Shown here piece after piece: positions 34,406 to 43,616 of a stretch of 64,000 bases of DNA (the stretch's first letter is position 1; the number at the start of each line of letters is the position of its first letter). The notes beneath the pieces are model-generated. The model saw only the letters and a program-made list of their open reading frames with translations. It was not told the origin of the DNA and made no database searches. Source of the stretch: Gammaproteobacteria bacterium (GTDB taxonomy: Bacteria; Pseudomonadota; Gammaproteobacteria; GCA-001735895); assembly GCA_030066085.1 (NCBI GenBank), contig JASJCI010000032.1, positions 62,001 to 126,000 of the forward strand, given 5' to 3'. The translations under genes and the position numbers were made by a program.

Positions 34406-35641
34406 CTACTCGTACTTGCGGATATCGTCGATGATCTTGCCGTCGTTCGGCAGGCTGCCCGGCGCAACCAGGTCGACTTCGCCGCGCACCTTGCAGATAG
34501 AGCGCAGGCTTTCGGCAATCGCGCCGCCGAGCGATTCGTCGAAATCGGCAACCTCGCAGCGCAGCGTGACCTGGTCGGCCTCGTCGACCCAGTCTACCAG
34601 CAGGCGCGCGCGGGTGATTTCGGCGTGGCGCTCGACTACCCTCGCGACCTGTTCCGGGTGCACGAACATGCCGCGCACCTTGGCGGTCTGGTCGGCGCGG
34701 CCCATCCAGCCCTTGACCCGCAGGTTGGTGCGGCCGCAGGGACTGTTGCCGGGCAGTACCGCCGACAGGTCGCCGGTAGCGAAACGGATCAGCGGATACT
34801 CGCGGCCGAGATTGGTCACGACCACTTCGCCGACTTCGCCTGCGTCGACCAGGTCGCCGGTGCCGGGGCGCACGATTTCGACGTAGACACCCTCGTCGAT
34901 GATCAGGCCCTCGCGCGCGCTGGATTCGTACGCTATCAGGCCGAGGTCGGCGGTAGCGTAACACTGCGATACGTCGACGCCGCGCGCGGCAAAACCGTCG
35001 CGCAGTGGCGGCGGCAGGGCTTCGCCGGTAACCATGGCTTTCGCGAGCGAACCGACGTCGCTGCCGAGCTCGTCCGCCTTTTCCTGGATGATCTTCAGGA
35101 AAGACGGGGTGCCGACGTAGGCGTTGGGTTTCAGGTCCGCGATGGTCTGCACCTGCAGTTCGGTCTGGCCTACACCGGCCGGTATTACCGCGCAGCCCAG
35201 CGCGCTGGCGCCGCTGTCGAGCATCTGTCCCGCCGGCACGAGGTGATAGCTGAAGGTGTTGTGGACCAGGTCGCCGGGACGAAAACCGGCGGCGAACAGC
35301 GAGCGCGCGAAGCGCCAGAAATCGGTGCTGGCGAAGCCGGGCTCGTAAATCGGTCCGGGCGATGCGTAGACGTGACTCGGCTGCGGCAGGTTGTCCGCGG
35401 TGTAGCCACCGAACGGGCGCGCGCGCTGCTGCAGTTCGATCAGCTCGGATTTACGCGTCAGCGGCAGGCGACTGAAACTCGCGGCGTCGACGATTGTCGC
35501 GGCGTCGACGTCTTTAAGGGATTCTGCATAAGCAGCGGTATTTTGCTGCACGTGTTCGACCTGTTCACGCAGGGACGCGAACTGCGCAGCGGCGCGCTCG
35601 TCGTCACTGCGGGTTTCCAGGCTATCGTAGTATTCAGTCAT
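34406..35641 (-). CDS. Phenylacetate-CoA-ligase-like adenylate-forming enzyme
   Basis: 411 residues from ATG 35641 (the alternative ATG 35656 falls in repeat-like GGGATGACGG). It opens with YYDSLETRSDDERAAAQFAS, then SHVYASPGPIYEPGF, where the usual Ser/Thr-Gly-rich P-loop of phenylacetate-CoA ligase is altered, then VGTPSFLKIIQEKADELG, QCYATADLGLIAYE (adenine site) and RFATGDLSAVLPGNSPCGR, with KVRGMFVHPEQV at the hinge. It resembles PaaK, but its P-loop deviates. It probably forms an aryl- or acyl-CoA from the substrate brought in by the neighbouring importer. Confidence 0.85.
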   Translation of the reverse strand: MTEYYDSLETRSDDERAAAQFASLREQVEHVQQNTAAYAESLKDVDAATIVDAASFSRLPLTRKSELIELQQRARPFGGYTADNLPQPSHVYASPGPIYEPGFASTDFWRFARSLFAAGFRPGDLVHNTFSYHLVPAGQMLDSGASALGCAVIPAGVGQTELQVQTIADLKPNAYVGTPSFLKIIQEKADELGSDVGSLAKAMVTGEALPPPLRDGFAARGVDVSQCYATADLGLIAYESSAREGLIIDEGVYVEIVRPGTGDLVDAGEVGEVVVTNLGREYPLIRFATGDLSAVLPGNSPCGRTNLRVKGWMGRADQTAKVRGMFVHPEQVARVVERHAEITRARLLVDWVDEADQVTLRCEVADFDESLGGAIAESLRSICKVRGEVDLVAPGSLPNDGKIIDDIRKYE

Positions 35642-35786
35642 GGCTAATACCGTCATCCCTCGCGTGAGACTGCGTGTCTGCGCCAGAGTCCTGTAGAAGT
35701 GTATAGATGAATAAATTTCGGTGCATCGAGGCTAACCGGGTTCGGCAGGCTTGCCAGTTCTGCAGAATGGAATGCTTCCCGGCTTC

Positions 35787-35852
35787 TGTCACCCCGCGGC
35801 TTGACCGCGGGGTCCAGAACCTGGATACCGCGGTCAAGCCGCGGTATGACAA
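35787..35852. repeat. Dispersed inverted repeat, CACCCCGCGGCTTGACCGC family
   Basis: Arms 35787-35814 (TGTCACCCCGCGGCTTGACC ...) and 35823-35851 (ending GCGGTATGACA) mirror each other, each arm itself palindromic around CTTGACC/GGTCAAG. Relatives at 45330-45410 and 45493-45522. The rest of the 35642-35922 gap shows no gene. Confidence 0.8.
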
Positions 35853-35922
35853 GTTAGTAATAGGCATGCCTGAATGATTCCGGAAAGTAAGACGCCGATG
35901 CCGGCACCACGGCAAGACTGGC

Positions 35923-36756
35923 CTAGGTCAGCCATCGCTTGCGGCGGCGGTAATGCTTGACGTCGCGGAAGCTCGAGCGTTCGCCGCCGCTGATGCCGAG
36001 GTAAAACTCCTTGACGTCGGTGTTTTCGCGCAGCTCCGCCGCGCTGCCGTCGAGCACGACGCGGCCGTTCTCGAGAATGTAGCCGTGGTGGGCATAACGC
36101 AACGCGATGTTGGTGTTTTGTTCGGCGAGTAGAAACGTGACGCCTTCCTTCTGGTTCAGGCGTTCGACGATCTCGAAGATTTCCTCCACCAGCTGCGGTG
36201 CAAGACCCATCGACGGTTCGTCCAGCAGCATGATCTTGGGTCGCGACATCAGCGCGCGGCCGATCGCGACCATCTGCTGCTCGCCGCCCGAGGTGTAACC
36301 GGCCTGCGCCTTGTAGCGCTTCTTGAGCCGCGGGAAATAGTTGTATACCAGGTCGAGATCCTGCTGGATCGCGGCACCCCCGTCGCGACGGGTATAGGCG
36401 CCGGTGAGCAGGTTTTCCTCGACGGTCAGGTGTTCGAAACAGTGGCGTCCCTCCATGACCTGGATGACGCCCTGGCTTACGAGTTCGGCCGGGGTGAGCG
36501 CGTCTATACGCTCACCCCGGAACTCGATGTTGCCCTTGGTGATATCGCCGCGCTCGGCGCGCAGCAGGTTCGAAATCGCTTTCAGCGTCGTGGTCTTGCC
36601 GGCGCCGTTGGCGCCGAGCAGGGCAACGATACCCTGCTCGGGAACCTCCAGCGAAACACCTTTCAACACCAGGATGACGTGATCGTAGATCACCTCGATG
36701 TTGTTGACCGACAGCATCGGTTGTTGCTCGGTCATGACGGCGGTTTCACTGCTCAC
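35923..36756 (-). CDS. Liv-type ABC transporter ATPase (LivF-like), second system
   Basis: 277 residues. Walker A is GANGAGKTTTLKAISNL, signature YTSGGEQQMVAIGRALM (Ser/Gly-Gly motif preceded by YT), Walker B KIMLLDEPSMGLAP, and VMEGRHCFEHLTVEENLLTG. The start is taken as GTG 36756, 14 bp after the binding-protein stop; ATG 36735 is an alternative. It has a C-terminal extension of about 25 basic residues (RDVKHYRRRKRW), unlike the LivF-like protein near 15.3 kb. Confidence 0.9.
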   Translation of the reverse strand: MSSETAVMTEQQPMLSVNNIEVIYDHVILVLKGVSLEVPEQGIVALLGANGAGKTTTLKAISNLLRAERGDITKGNIEFRGERIDALTPAELVSQGVIQVMEGRHCFEHLTVEENLLTGAYTRRDGGAAIQQDLDLVYNYFPRLKKRYKAQAGYTSGGEQQMVAIGRALMSRPKIMLLDEPSMGLAPQLVEEIFEIVERLNQKEGVTFLLAEQNTNIALRYAHHGYILENGRVVLDGSAAELRENTDVKEFYLGISGGERSSFRDVKHYRRRKRWLT

Positions 36757-36770
36757 GTTGCGGGCCCCGC

Positions 36771-38078
36771 CTAGCAGTCGCGCGGGGTGACGTTGTTTTC
36801 GCTCGCGTACTGCGAGGAATCCTCGTCGATCAGCGGGCCGGTGATATCACGCAGCGGCTCGTAGAAGTCGGTCACGAGCTTCCACTGCTTGGCGCTGGCA
36901 TCCCACTGCTGCAGGGCGACCTTGCCGGGGCCCTCGTGGTTCTCGCAGCTGATCTTGACCGGGATGGTAAAGCCTTCCATGCCGAGCTCCTTCAGGCGCG
37001 CCTCGTCGACGTCGAGTGCCTCGAAACCGTCGCGCACGTGCACACCGCGGACCTCGTTGGTGCCGTGGATTTCCATCGCCTTGCGAATCGCCTCGGAAGA
37101 CCACATCGCCGCGACCATGCCGCGGTTGTAGAGCACCTCGCCGATACGGTCACGGTCGCCGAGACCCATGCCCTTGTCGTAGACGTACTTCTTGATGTCG
37201 TCGTGTACCGGGAAACCGTCGCCGGGCTGGTGGAAGGCGCCGGACAGGTAGCCATCGGCGGCATCACCCGCGGGCAGCACGTCGTTCTCGGAACCGGACC
37301 ACCACACGCCGATGAACTTGTCCATCGGGAAGCGGATCGACGCGGCTTCGCGAATGGCGACCTGGTTCATAACCCCCCAGCCCCACATCATGACCCAGTC
37401 GGGACGCTCGCGGCGAATCTGCAGCCAGGTGGCTTTCTGTTCCTGGCCCGGGTGATCAACCGGCAGCTGCATGAATTCGAAGCCGTACTTCTCGGCCGCT
37501 TTTTCCAGCGTGCGAATCGGTTCCTTGCCGTAAGCGGAGTTGTGGTAAACCAGCGCAATTTTCTTGCCCTTCAGGTTTTCCATGCCGCCTTCCTGTTCGC
37601 CGATGTACTGCACGAACACGGTGGCCTGGCTCCAGTAGGTCGCCGGGAAGTTGAATACCCACGGAAAGACCTTGCCGTTGGCGGCCGAGGTACGACCGTA
37701 ACCCATCGAAAAGATCGGGATCTGGTCGACGCTGGCCTTCGGAATCAGCTGGTAGGTAATACCGGTCGACAGCGGCTGGTAAACCAGCGCACCCGACTGG
37801 CCTTCCGCCTTGGTGTTTTCGTAACACTCGACACCGCGCTTGGTGTTGTAACCCGTTTCGCAGGGCACGAGGCTGATGCGCGCGCCGTTGATGCCGCCGT
37901 CACGCTCGTTGAGCATGTTGAGATAATCGCCGTAGCCGTTGGCGAATGGGATACCGTTCGGCGCATAGGGCCCGGTACGGTAGTCCAGGGTCGGCATGAC
38001 CAGCTCGTAGGCCATGGCCGTGCCGGACAGCAGCGTGGCCAGTAGCGCCGCGGTCATGGTTTTTATCGATCTTGTCAT
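36771..38078 (-). CDS. Liv-type periplasmic binding protein, second system
   Basis: 435 residues with a Sec signal peptide (cleavage near TAMA/YE, residue 23). The mature protein shows LDYRTGPYAPNGIPFANGYG, GARISLVPCETGYNTKRGVE, VFNFPATYWSQATVFVQYIG and VALVYHNSAYGKEP-like ALVYHNSAYGKEPIRTLEKA, a type I binding fold. It differs clearly from the box-linked binding protein, so a different ligand is expected. Neighbouring acyl-CoA and phenylacetate-CoA-ligase-like genes point to an aromatic or aliphatic organic acid. Confidence 0.92.
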   Translation of the reverse strand: MTRSIKTMTAALLATLLSGTAMAYELVMPTLDYRTGPYAPNGIPFANGYGDYLNMLNERDGGINGARISLVPCETGYNTKRGVECYENTKAEGQSGALVYQPLSTGITYQLIPKASVDQIPIFSMGYGRTSAANGKVFPWVFNFPATYWSQATVFVQYIGEQEGGMENLKGKKIALVYHNSAYGKEPIRTLEKAAEKYGFEFMQLPVDHPGQEQKATWLQIRRERPDWVMMWGWGVMNQVAIREAASIRFPMDKFIGVWWSGSENDVLPAGDAADGYLSGAFHQPGDGFPVHDDIKKYVYDKGMGLGDRDRIGEVLYNRGMVAAMWSSEAIRKAMEIHGTNEVRGVHVRDGFEALDVDEARLKELGMEGFTIPVKISCENHEGPGKVALQQWDASAKQWKLVTDFYEPLRDITGPLIDEDSSQYASENNVTPRDC

Positions 38079-38163
38079 TTTAGTTACTTCCTCCGCTTTT
38101 CGATTGAAACTTCGTTTTATGCCCCAGGCATTTTATGTGATGCACCGTCCGGCCCGCCACCCG

Positions 38164-39240
38164 TTAGTAGGGGAATGGCCAGAGACGCAGTTTTTCCTTG
38201 GCGATCCGCCACAGGCGCGCGAGCCCGTGCGGTTCGACAATCAGGAAAAAGATAATCAGCGCGCCAACGATGATGAACTCGATGTGCGTCGCCAGCGCGC
38301 TGTCGGTACCCATGACGTCGACCATCAGGTTTTTCAGCATGATCGGCAGAATGACCAGGAACGCCGCGCCGAGGAACGAGCCGAGGATCGAGCCCAGCCC
38401 GCCGATGATGATCATGAACAGCACCAGGAATGACTGGTTGATGTCAAAGGCCTCGGTCGCCTCGGCCGAGCCCAGCCAGACCGCGAAATACAGCGCGCCG
38501 GCCATGCCGATATAAAAGGACGACACCGCAAACGCCGACAGCTTCGCCATCAGCGGGCGCACGCCGATCAATTCGGCGGCGATGTCCATGTCGCGAATCG
38601 CCATCCAGTTGCGGCCGATGCGTCCGCGCGCGATGTTTTTCGCGGCCAGCGCGAACACCGCGACTATTGTCGCGACCAGGAAATACTGCGCGTACATGTT
38701 GGCCTGCGGGCCGGTGATGATGAAGCCGAAGATCTCCATCGGCGGCGCATTGATCATGCCCGAGGCGCTGTTGTTGTAAAACCAGCCGACCTTGTTGAAC
38801 ATCCAGACCAGGAAAAACTGTGCCGCCAGCGTTGCCACCGCGAGGTAAAAGCCCTTGATCCTGAGCGACGGCAGGCCGAACACGACGCCGACCGCGGCGG
38901 TGATCAGGCCGGAAACGATCACCAGCGGAATAAACCCGACCTCGGGAAAGGCCACCATCAGCTTGTAGATCGAGTAGGCGCCCACCGCCATGAAACCACC
39001 GGTGCCGAGCGATACCTGGCCGCAGTAGCCGGTCAGGATGTTGAGCCCGATGGCCGCCAGCGAGTAGATCAGGAACGGCAGCAGGATCGCGTTCAGCCAG
39101 TATTCGTTCAGCAGGTAGGGGACCACGAGAAAGGTGACCGCGAGCACGCCGAAAATGACGTAGCGATCCTGGTCGATCGGGAACAGCGCCTGGTCGTCGG
39201 TGTAGTTCGCCTTGAACTGGCCTGTTTCGCGGTACAGCAT
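38164..39240 (-). CDS. Liv-type ABC transporter permease (LivM-like), second system
   Basis: 358-residue LivM-like permease. Landmarks: LAAIGLNILTGYCGQVSLGT (family-typical), GGFMAVGAYSIYKLM, LRIKGFYLAVATLAAQFFLV, IGRNWMAIRDMDIAAELIGV (cytoplasmic loop), FMIIIGGLGSILGSFLGAAF. An N-terminal extension (LYRETGQFKANYTDDQALFP) precedes the first membrane segment. It pairs with the LivH-like permease upstream. Confidence 0.92.
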   Translation of the reverse strand: MLYRETGQFKANYTDDQALFPIDQDRYVIFGVLAVTFLVVPYLLNEYWLNAILLPFLIYSLAAIGLNILTGYCGQVSLGTGGFMAVGAYSIYKLMVAFPEVGFIPLVIVSGLITAAVGVVFGLPSLRIKGFYLAVATLAAQFFLVWMFNKVGWFYNNSASGMINAPPMEIFGFIITGPQANMYAQYFLVATIVAVFALAAKNIARGRIGRNWMAIRDMDIAAELIGVRPLMAKLSAFAVSSFYIGMAGALYFAVWLGSAEATEAFDINQSFLVLFMIIIGGLGSILGSFLGAAFLVILPIMLKNLMVDVMGTDSALATHIEFIIVGALIIFFLIVEPHGLARLWRIAKEKLRLWPFPY

Positions 39241-39250
39241 GACTTACAAT

Positions 39251-39330
39251 CCGTCATTCCCGCGCAAGCGGGAATCTTTCAGATTAAACTTGAGCCTCTC
39301 GATTGGATCCCCGCTTTCGCGGGGATGACG
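39251..39330. repeat. Dispersed inverted repeat, CGTCATCCCCGC family
   Basis: Left arm GTCATTCCCGCGCAAGCGGG (39253-39272) and right arm GATCCCCGCTTTCGCGGGGA (39306-39325) followed by TGACG, inverted about a 33-nt centre. Lies between the two permease genes of the second importer. Confidence 0.85.
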
Positions 39331-39347
39331 ACTACATACAATCATCG

Positions 39348-40244
39348 CTAGACCCGTTCTATGATCTTTTCGCCGAACAGGCCCTGCGGCCTGACCAGCA
39401 GGAACGCGAGAGCGAGCATGTAGGCGAACCAGTTTTCGATTGCGCCGCCGACGAAGGGGCCGAGATAAACCTCGGCGACTTTTTCACCGACGCCGATGAT
39501 CATGCCGCCGATGATCGCCCCGGGTACCGAGGTGAATCCGCCGAGGATCAGCACCGGCAGCGCTTTCAGTGCGATCAGCGACAGCGAGAACTGGACGCCC
39601 GACTTGGACCCCCACATGATGCCGGCGACCAGCGCCACGATGCCGGCTACCGACCAGACGATGACCCAGATCGTGTGCAGCGAGATGCCGACCGACAGCG
39701 CCGCCTGGTGATCGTCGGCGACCGCGCGCAGCGCGCGACCGATGCGGGTTTTCTGGAAGAAGATCGCGAGCACGGTAACCAGGATCGCGGCGGTGACCGC
39801 GGCGAAGATCTCGAGCTTCTCGAGATAGAGATTGAAGTTATCCAGCAGCCAGTCCGACGCGCCCTGCGGGATACCGATATCGAGTACCTTGACGTCGGAA
39901 CCCCACAGGATGTCGCCCATACCCTCGAGCACGTAGGCGAGGCCGATGGTGGCCATGAACAGGATGATCGGTTCCTGGTTGACGAGGTGGCGCAGCATCA
40001 GGCGCTCGATCAGCCAGGCGAGACCGATCATGACCGCGATGGTGCCGATGATCGCAAGCCAGATCGGGAAACCGAACTTTTCCATCAGGCCGACCAGCGT
40101 CAGGGCCGCGAACAGCGCCATGACACCCTGGGCAAAGTTGAAAATGCCGGACGCCTTGAAGATCAGCACGAAGCCGAGCGCCACCAGCGAGTACATGATG
40201 CCGGCCATCAGCCCGGAGAGCGCAACCTCGATGAAAAACAGCAT
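39348..40244 (-). CDS. Liv-type ABC transporter permease (LivH-like), second system
   Basis: 298-residue LivH-like permease with about eight membrane segments. IMYSLVALGFVLIFKASGIF and NFAQGVMALFAALTLVGLME replace the NLSHG block with NFAQG, common in this subgroup. AVADDHQAALSVGISLHTIW is the cytoplasmic EAA-like loop, and VLILGGFTSVPGAIIGGMII completes the fold. It is separated from the ATPase gene upstream by a repeat-filled gap. Confidence 0.92.
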   Translation of the reverse strand: MLFFIEVALSGLMAGIMYSLVALGFVLIFKASGIFNFAQGVMALFAALTLVGLMEKFGFPIWLAIIGTIAVMIGLAWLIERLMLRHLVNQEPIILFMATIGLAYVLEGMGDILWGSDVKVLDIGIPQGASDWLLDNFNLYLEKLEIFAAVTAAILVTVLAIFFQKTRIGRALRAVADDHQAALSVGISLHTIWVIVWSVAGIVALVAGIMWGSKSGVQFSLSLIALKALPVLILGGFTSVPGAIIGGMIIGVGEKVAEVYLGPFVGGAIENWFAYMLALAFLLVRPQGLFGEKIIERV

Positions 40245-40262
40245 TACGCGGTCTCCTCGCTG

Positions 40263-40386
40263 AGTCTACTCGTCATTCCCGCCAGTCTACTCGTCATCCC
40301 CGCCAGTCTACTCGTCATCCCCGCGCTAGCGGGGATCTCCCCGGGGAGCCACCGATACAAGATCCCCGCTTGCGCGGGGATGACGG
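40263..40386. repeat. 21-bp tandem triplication joined to a CCCCGC inverted repeat
   Basis: AGTCTACTCGTCATCCCCGC plus one base is repeated three times head to tail (40263-40283, 40284-40304, 40305-40325), the first with one T for C change. The third copy runs into a complete inverted-repeat element (arms near 40314-40338 and 40360-40385). Further degenerate repeat sequence continues to about 40512, so the 40245-40551 gap is repeat-derived and holds no gene. Confidence 0.85.
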
Positions 40387-40551
40387 TGGATTTCAGTCTT
40401 GTCGCCCCGCGGCTCGGACCCATAGGGCCTAAAAACCGCGGTGCCCAGGGGGCCTGCAGGGTATCGTGGATCCCGCCGGTCCGACGCATCGGGTCAAGCC
40501 GCGGGATGACATTTGAAGGCAGTGTGACCACGGGGTAAGGATGTCCAGTCA

Positions 40552-41349
40552 TCACGCGGTCTCCTCGTGCGGAACCCCGAGATAGGCGTCGATGACGTCC
40601 TGGTTGCCGCGTACCTTGTCGGGCACGTCGTCGGCCAGCTGCTTGCCGTAGTCGAGCACCAGCACGCGGTCGGACAAATCCATGACCACGCCCATGTCGT
40701 GCTCGATCAGCGCGATGGTGGTGCCGAATTCCGAATTGACGTCGAGAATGAAGCGGCACATGTCCTCTTTTTCCTCGGTATTCATGCCCGCCATGGGTTC
40801 GTCGAGCAATAACAATTCAGGCTCGGCGGCGAGCGCGCGGCCCAGTTCGACCCGCTTCTGCATGCCGTAGGGCAGTTTGCCTACCGGCTTCTTGCGGATC
40901 GCCTGGATACCGAGAAAGTCGATGATCTTTTCCGCCGCCTCGCGGTTCTCCAGTTCCTCCGCGCGCGCCGGTCCAATGTGCAGCGCCTGCCAGAACAGGT
41001 TGGTTTTCATCTTGAGGTTGCGCCCGGTCATGATATTGTCGAGCGTCGACATGCCCTTGAACAGCGCGATGTTCTGGAAGGTGCGCGCGATCCCCGAGCT
41101 GGCGGCGCGATATGGCGCCATCTGCTTGCGCGTCTCGCCCTTGAAGGTAATCGTGCCTTCCTGCGGATGATAAAAACCGTTGATCACGTTCAGCATCGAG
41201 CTCTTGCCGGCGCCGTTGGGGCCGATGATCGAGCGGATCTCGCCCTGGCGCACGTCGAAACTGATGTTGTCGAGCACCTTCATCACGCCGAACGACAGGC
41301 TGATGTTGTCGACCTTGAGGACGACGTCGCCGAGCTCGCGTTCGCTCAT
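40552..41349 (-). CDS. Liv-type ABC transporter ATPase (LivG-like), second system
   Basis: 265 residues. Walker A GPNGAGKSSMLNVINGF, signature LPYGMQKRVELGRALA, Walker B ELLLLDEPMAGMN, then IEHDMGVVMDLSDRVLVLDY. GIARTFQNIALFKGMSTLDN is the LivG-type insert. The start overlaps the upstream ligase gene by 4 bp, so activation enzyme and importer are co-translated. Confidence 0.93.
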   Translation of the reverse strand: MSERELGDVVLKVDNISLSFGVMKVLDNISFDVRQGEIRSIIGPNGAGKSSMLNVINGFYHPQEGTITFKGETRKQMAPYRAASSGIARTFQNIALFKGMSTLDNIMTGRNLKMKTNLFWQALHIGPARAEELENREAAEKIIDFLGIQAIRKKPVGKLPYGMQKRVELGRALAAEPELLLLDEPMAGMNTEEKEDMCRFILDVNSEFGTTIALIEHDMGVVMDLSDRVLVLDYGKQLADDVPDKVRGNQDVIDAYLGVPHEETA

Positions 41350-43319
41350 GCCGCGGCTTCCCGGCTGGCCGACCTGACGGGGTGCACGTGTGCGTTCCAG
41401 ATCTTGATGTCGGCCGCGAGCACGCCGGTGCGGCCGTCCTCGAAGGTAACCTCGGTTTCGACGTGGCAGCGGTTGAGGTCGGAGTAGAGTGCATCCACCA
41501 GCACCTGGTAGCGTTCGCCGACCGTGCCGCGTCGTACCTTGCGCGTGCGCGTCAGTTCGCCGTCGTCGGCGTCGAGCTCCTTGTGCAGGATCAGGAAGCG
41601 ATGCACCTGCGAATTACCGAGGTGGCTGTCGTGCGACAGGTCCTCGTTGACCTGGTCGACGCAGTCCTTGATCAGGTGATACACGTCGTCCTGGCTGGCG
41701 AGATCGATATAGCCGGTGTAGGCGAGGCCGCGGCGCTCGGCCCAGTTGCCGACCGCCTCGAGATCGATATTGATCATCGCCGTGCTGTTGTCTTTCTGGT
41801 TGCCGAACACCACGGCTTCCTTGACGAAGGAAAAGAACTTGAGCTTGTTCTCGATGTACTTCGGCGCGAACAGGGTGCCGTCGTTGAGCTTGCCGACATC
41901 CTTGGCGCGATCGATGATCTTGAGGTGGCCGTTGTCGTCGTCGAAGAAACCGGCGTCACCGGTATGCACCCAGCCGTCGTCGGTCTTGGTGCTCGCGGTC
42001 GAGTCCGGGTTCTTGTAATACTCCTGGAACACGCCCGGGCTGCGGTACATGATTTCGCCGTTGTCGTCGATACGCACCTCGACGTCGATCGCCGGCGTGC
42101 CGACCGTATCCGCGTAGACCTCGCCGTCGGGCTGCACGCAGACGAATACCATGCACTCGGTCTGGCCGTAGAGCTGCTTGATGTTGATACCGAGCGAGCG
42201 ATAGAAATCGAACAGCTCGGGGCCGATGGCCTCGCCAGCGGTGTAAGCGAGGCGCGTGCGGCGCAGGCCGAGGACGTCTTTGAGCGGTTCGTAGACGAGC
42301 ATATTACCGAGCGCATACTTGAGACGGTCGAACAAACCCACCGCTTCGCCGTTCAGTATATGGACGCCGACCTTGCGCGCGTGCGCCATGAAGTAATGAA
42401 ACATGCGCTGCTTGATTTTGGCCGCGTCTTCCATGCGGATCATCACTTGCGTCAGCATGTTTTCGTAAACCCGCGGCGGCGCGAAGTAATAGGTCGGTCC
42501 GATTTCGCGCAGGTCGTGGGCCACGGTGCTGCCGTCTTCAGGGCAGCTCACGCAAAAGCCGGCGACGTAGGACTGCGCGTAGGAAAACAGGTTGTCGCCG
42601 ACCCAGGCCATCGGCAGGTAGGCGAGTACTTCCTCGCGATCGGTCAGCTGTTCGCGCAGGATGCCGTTGCGCGCGGTGACGATGACATTGTCGTTGGACA
42701 GCACCACGCCCTTGGGATTACCGGTAGTGCCCGAGGTGTAAAGCATGATGCCGGTGTCGCTGCCCTTGCCGGCGGCGACTTCACGCTCGTAAAAGTCCGG
42801 ATTTTCGCGGTCGAAGGCAAGGCCTGCCTCCTGCAGCTTTTCGAACTCGTGCAGGAACTCCTGCTCGTAGTAGCGCAGGCCGCGGTCGTCGTCGTAGATG
42901 ACATGCTCGACCTTCGGGCAGCGGTCACGCACCTCGAGCATCTTGTCGACCTGCTCCTGGTCTTCCACCAGCGCGATCTTGACGTCCGCATTGTCGAGCA
43001 CGTAGGCCATCTCGTCGGCGACCGAGTCCTGGTAAAGCGGAACCGGCACCGCGCCGAGCGCCTGCGCCGCGGTCATGCCCCAGTAGAGCCGCGGGCGATT
43101 GTCGCCGATGATCGCGAGCTTGTCGCCGCGGCCGAGCCCGAGGCTGGCGAGTCCGCAGGCCAGCGCGCGGATTTCGGCGGCGGCCTCGGCCCAGGTCCAG
43201 GACTGCCAGATGCCGAGATCCTTCTCGCGCATCGCGTCCCGGTTTGGACGAAGCCTGACGTGGTGTTGCAACAGCTTCGGGAAGGTATCCAGGCTGTCGC
43301 CGCTTTCCTCTGATTTCAT
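41346..43319 (-). CDS. Long-chain-type acyl-CoA synthetase (AMP-forming)
   Basis: 657 residues from ATG 43319 (an in-frame TTG at 43334 is less likely). Adenylation motifs: MLYTSGTTGNPKGVVLSNDN (P-loop), YTAGEAIGPELFDFYRSLGI, YGQTECMVFVCV (adenine site) and DDGWVHTGDAGFFDDDNGHL, with IDRAKDVGKLNDGTLFAPKY near the hinge. The long C-terminal domain and no membrane segment fit the FAA1-type group. First gene of the second importer operon. It probably traps the imported acid as a CoA ester, though the chain length cannot be inferred. Confidence 0.92.
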   Translation of the reverse strand: MKSEESGDSLDTFPKLLQHHVRLRPNRDAMREKDLGIWQSWTWAEAAAEIRALACGLASLGLGRGDKLAIIGDNRPRLYWGMTAAQALGAVPVPLYQDSVADEMAYVLDNADVKIALVEDQEQVDKMLEVRDRCPKVEHVIYDDDRGLRYYEQEFLHEFEKLQEAGLAFDRENPDFYEREVAAGKGSDTGIMLYTSGTTGNPKGVVLSNDNVIVTARNGILREQLTDREEVLAYLPMAWVGDNLFSYAQSYVAGFCVSCPEDGSTVAHDLREIGPTYYFAPPRVYENMLTQVMIRMEDAAKIKQRMFHYFMAHARKVGVHILNGEAVGLFDRLKYALGNMLVYEPLKDVLGLRRTRLAYTAGEAIGPELFDFYRSLGINIKQLYGQTECMVFVCVQPDGEVYADTVGTPAIDVEVRIDDNGEIMYRSPGVFQEYYKNPDSTASTKTDDGWVHTGDAGFFDDDNGHLKIIDRAKDVGKLNDGTLFAPKYIENKLKFFSFVKEAVVFGNQKDNSTAMINIDLEAVGNWAERRGLAYTGYIDLASQDDVYHLIKDCVDQVNEDLSHDSHLGNSQVHRFLILHKELDADDGELTRTRKVRRGTVGERYQVLVDALYSDLNRCHVETEVTFEDGRTGVLAADIKIWNAHVHPVRSASREAAA

Positions 43320-43616
43320 AGTTATTATCAACAATTACATCTTGTTGCCTGCCAACAAAGACCAATGCAGCGGCGAATTGGTTCGCTTGTCGACAATTCG
43401 ACGCGACGATTACGTCTTTACTGACGTTCGGTCGGCGCCGGGAACCTGCCGCGCGGCCGTGCTGCGGCCCGGGCGGGTCCGCGTATTAGAGCGTTAAATG
43501 CCTGAACTGACAAATTTATTTATGATTACTGCTCTATAGCGGCACTATCACGGCATTCGAACCGGTGCCTGCCAGCGCGGTATTGCAGGGCAACGCCGCC
43601 CCGTGGCGACGCGTCT
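43320..43616. other. 297-bp divergent-free gap upstream of the ligase operon
   Basis: It should contain the promoter of the ligase-importer operon. AT-rich patches occur next to the start (about 43320-43345) and at 43495-43545, but no unambiguous -35/-10 pair or operator was identified. No open frame here is supported. Confidence 0.4.

Noticed and set aside
40263-40386. CRISPR-like array
   Set aside because: Repeats are directly adjacent 21-bp tandem copies without spacers, continuous with a dispersed inverted repeat, and no cas gene is present.
41382-43313. 643-residue frame antisense to the acyl-CoA synthetase
   Set aside because: Mirror of a well-conserved ligase gene; composition rich in Val/His/Asp from codon complement, with no recognisable domain.
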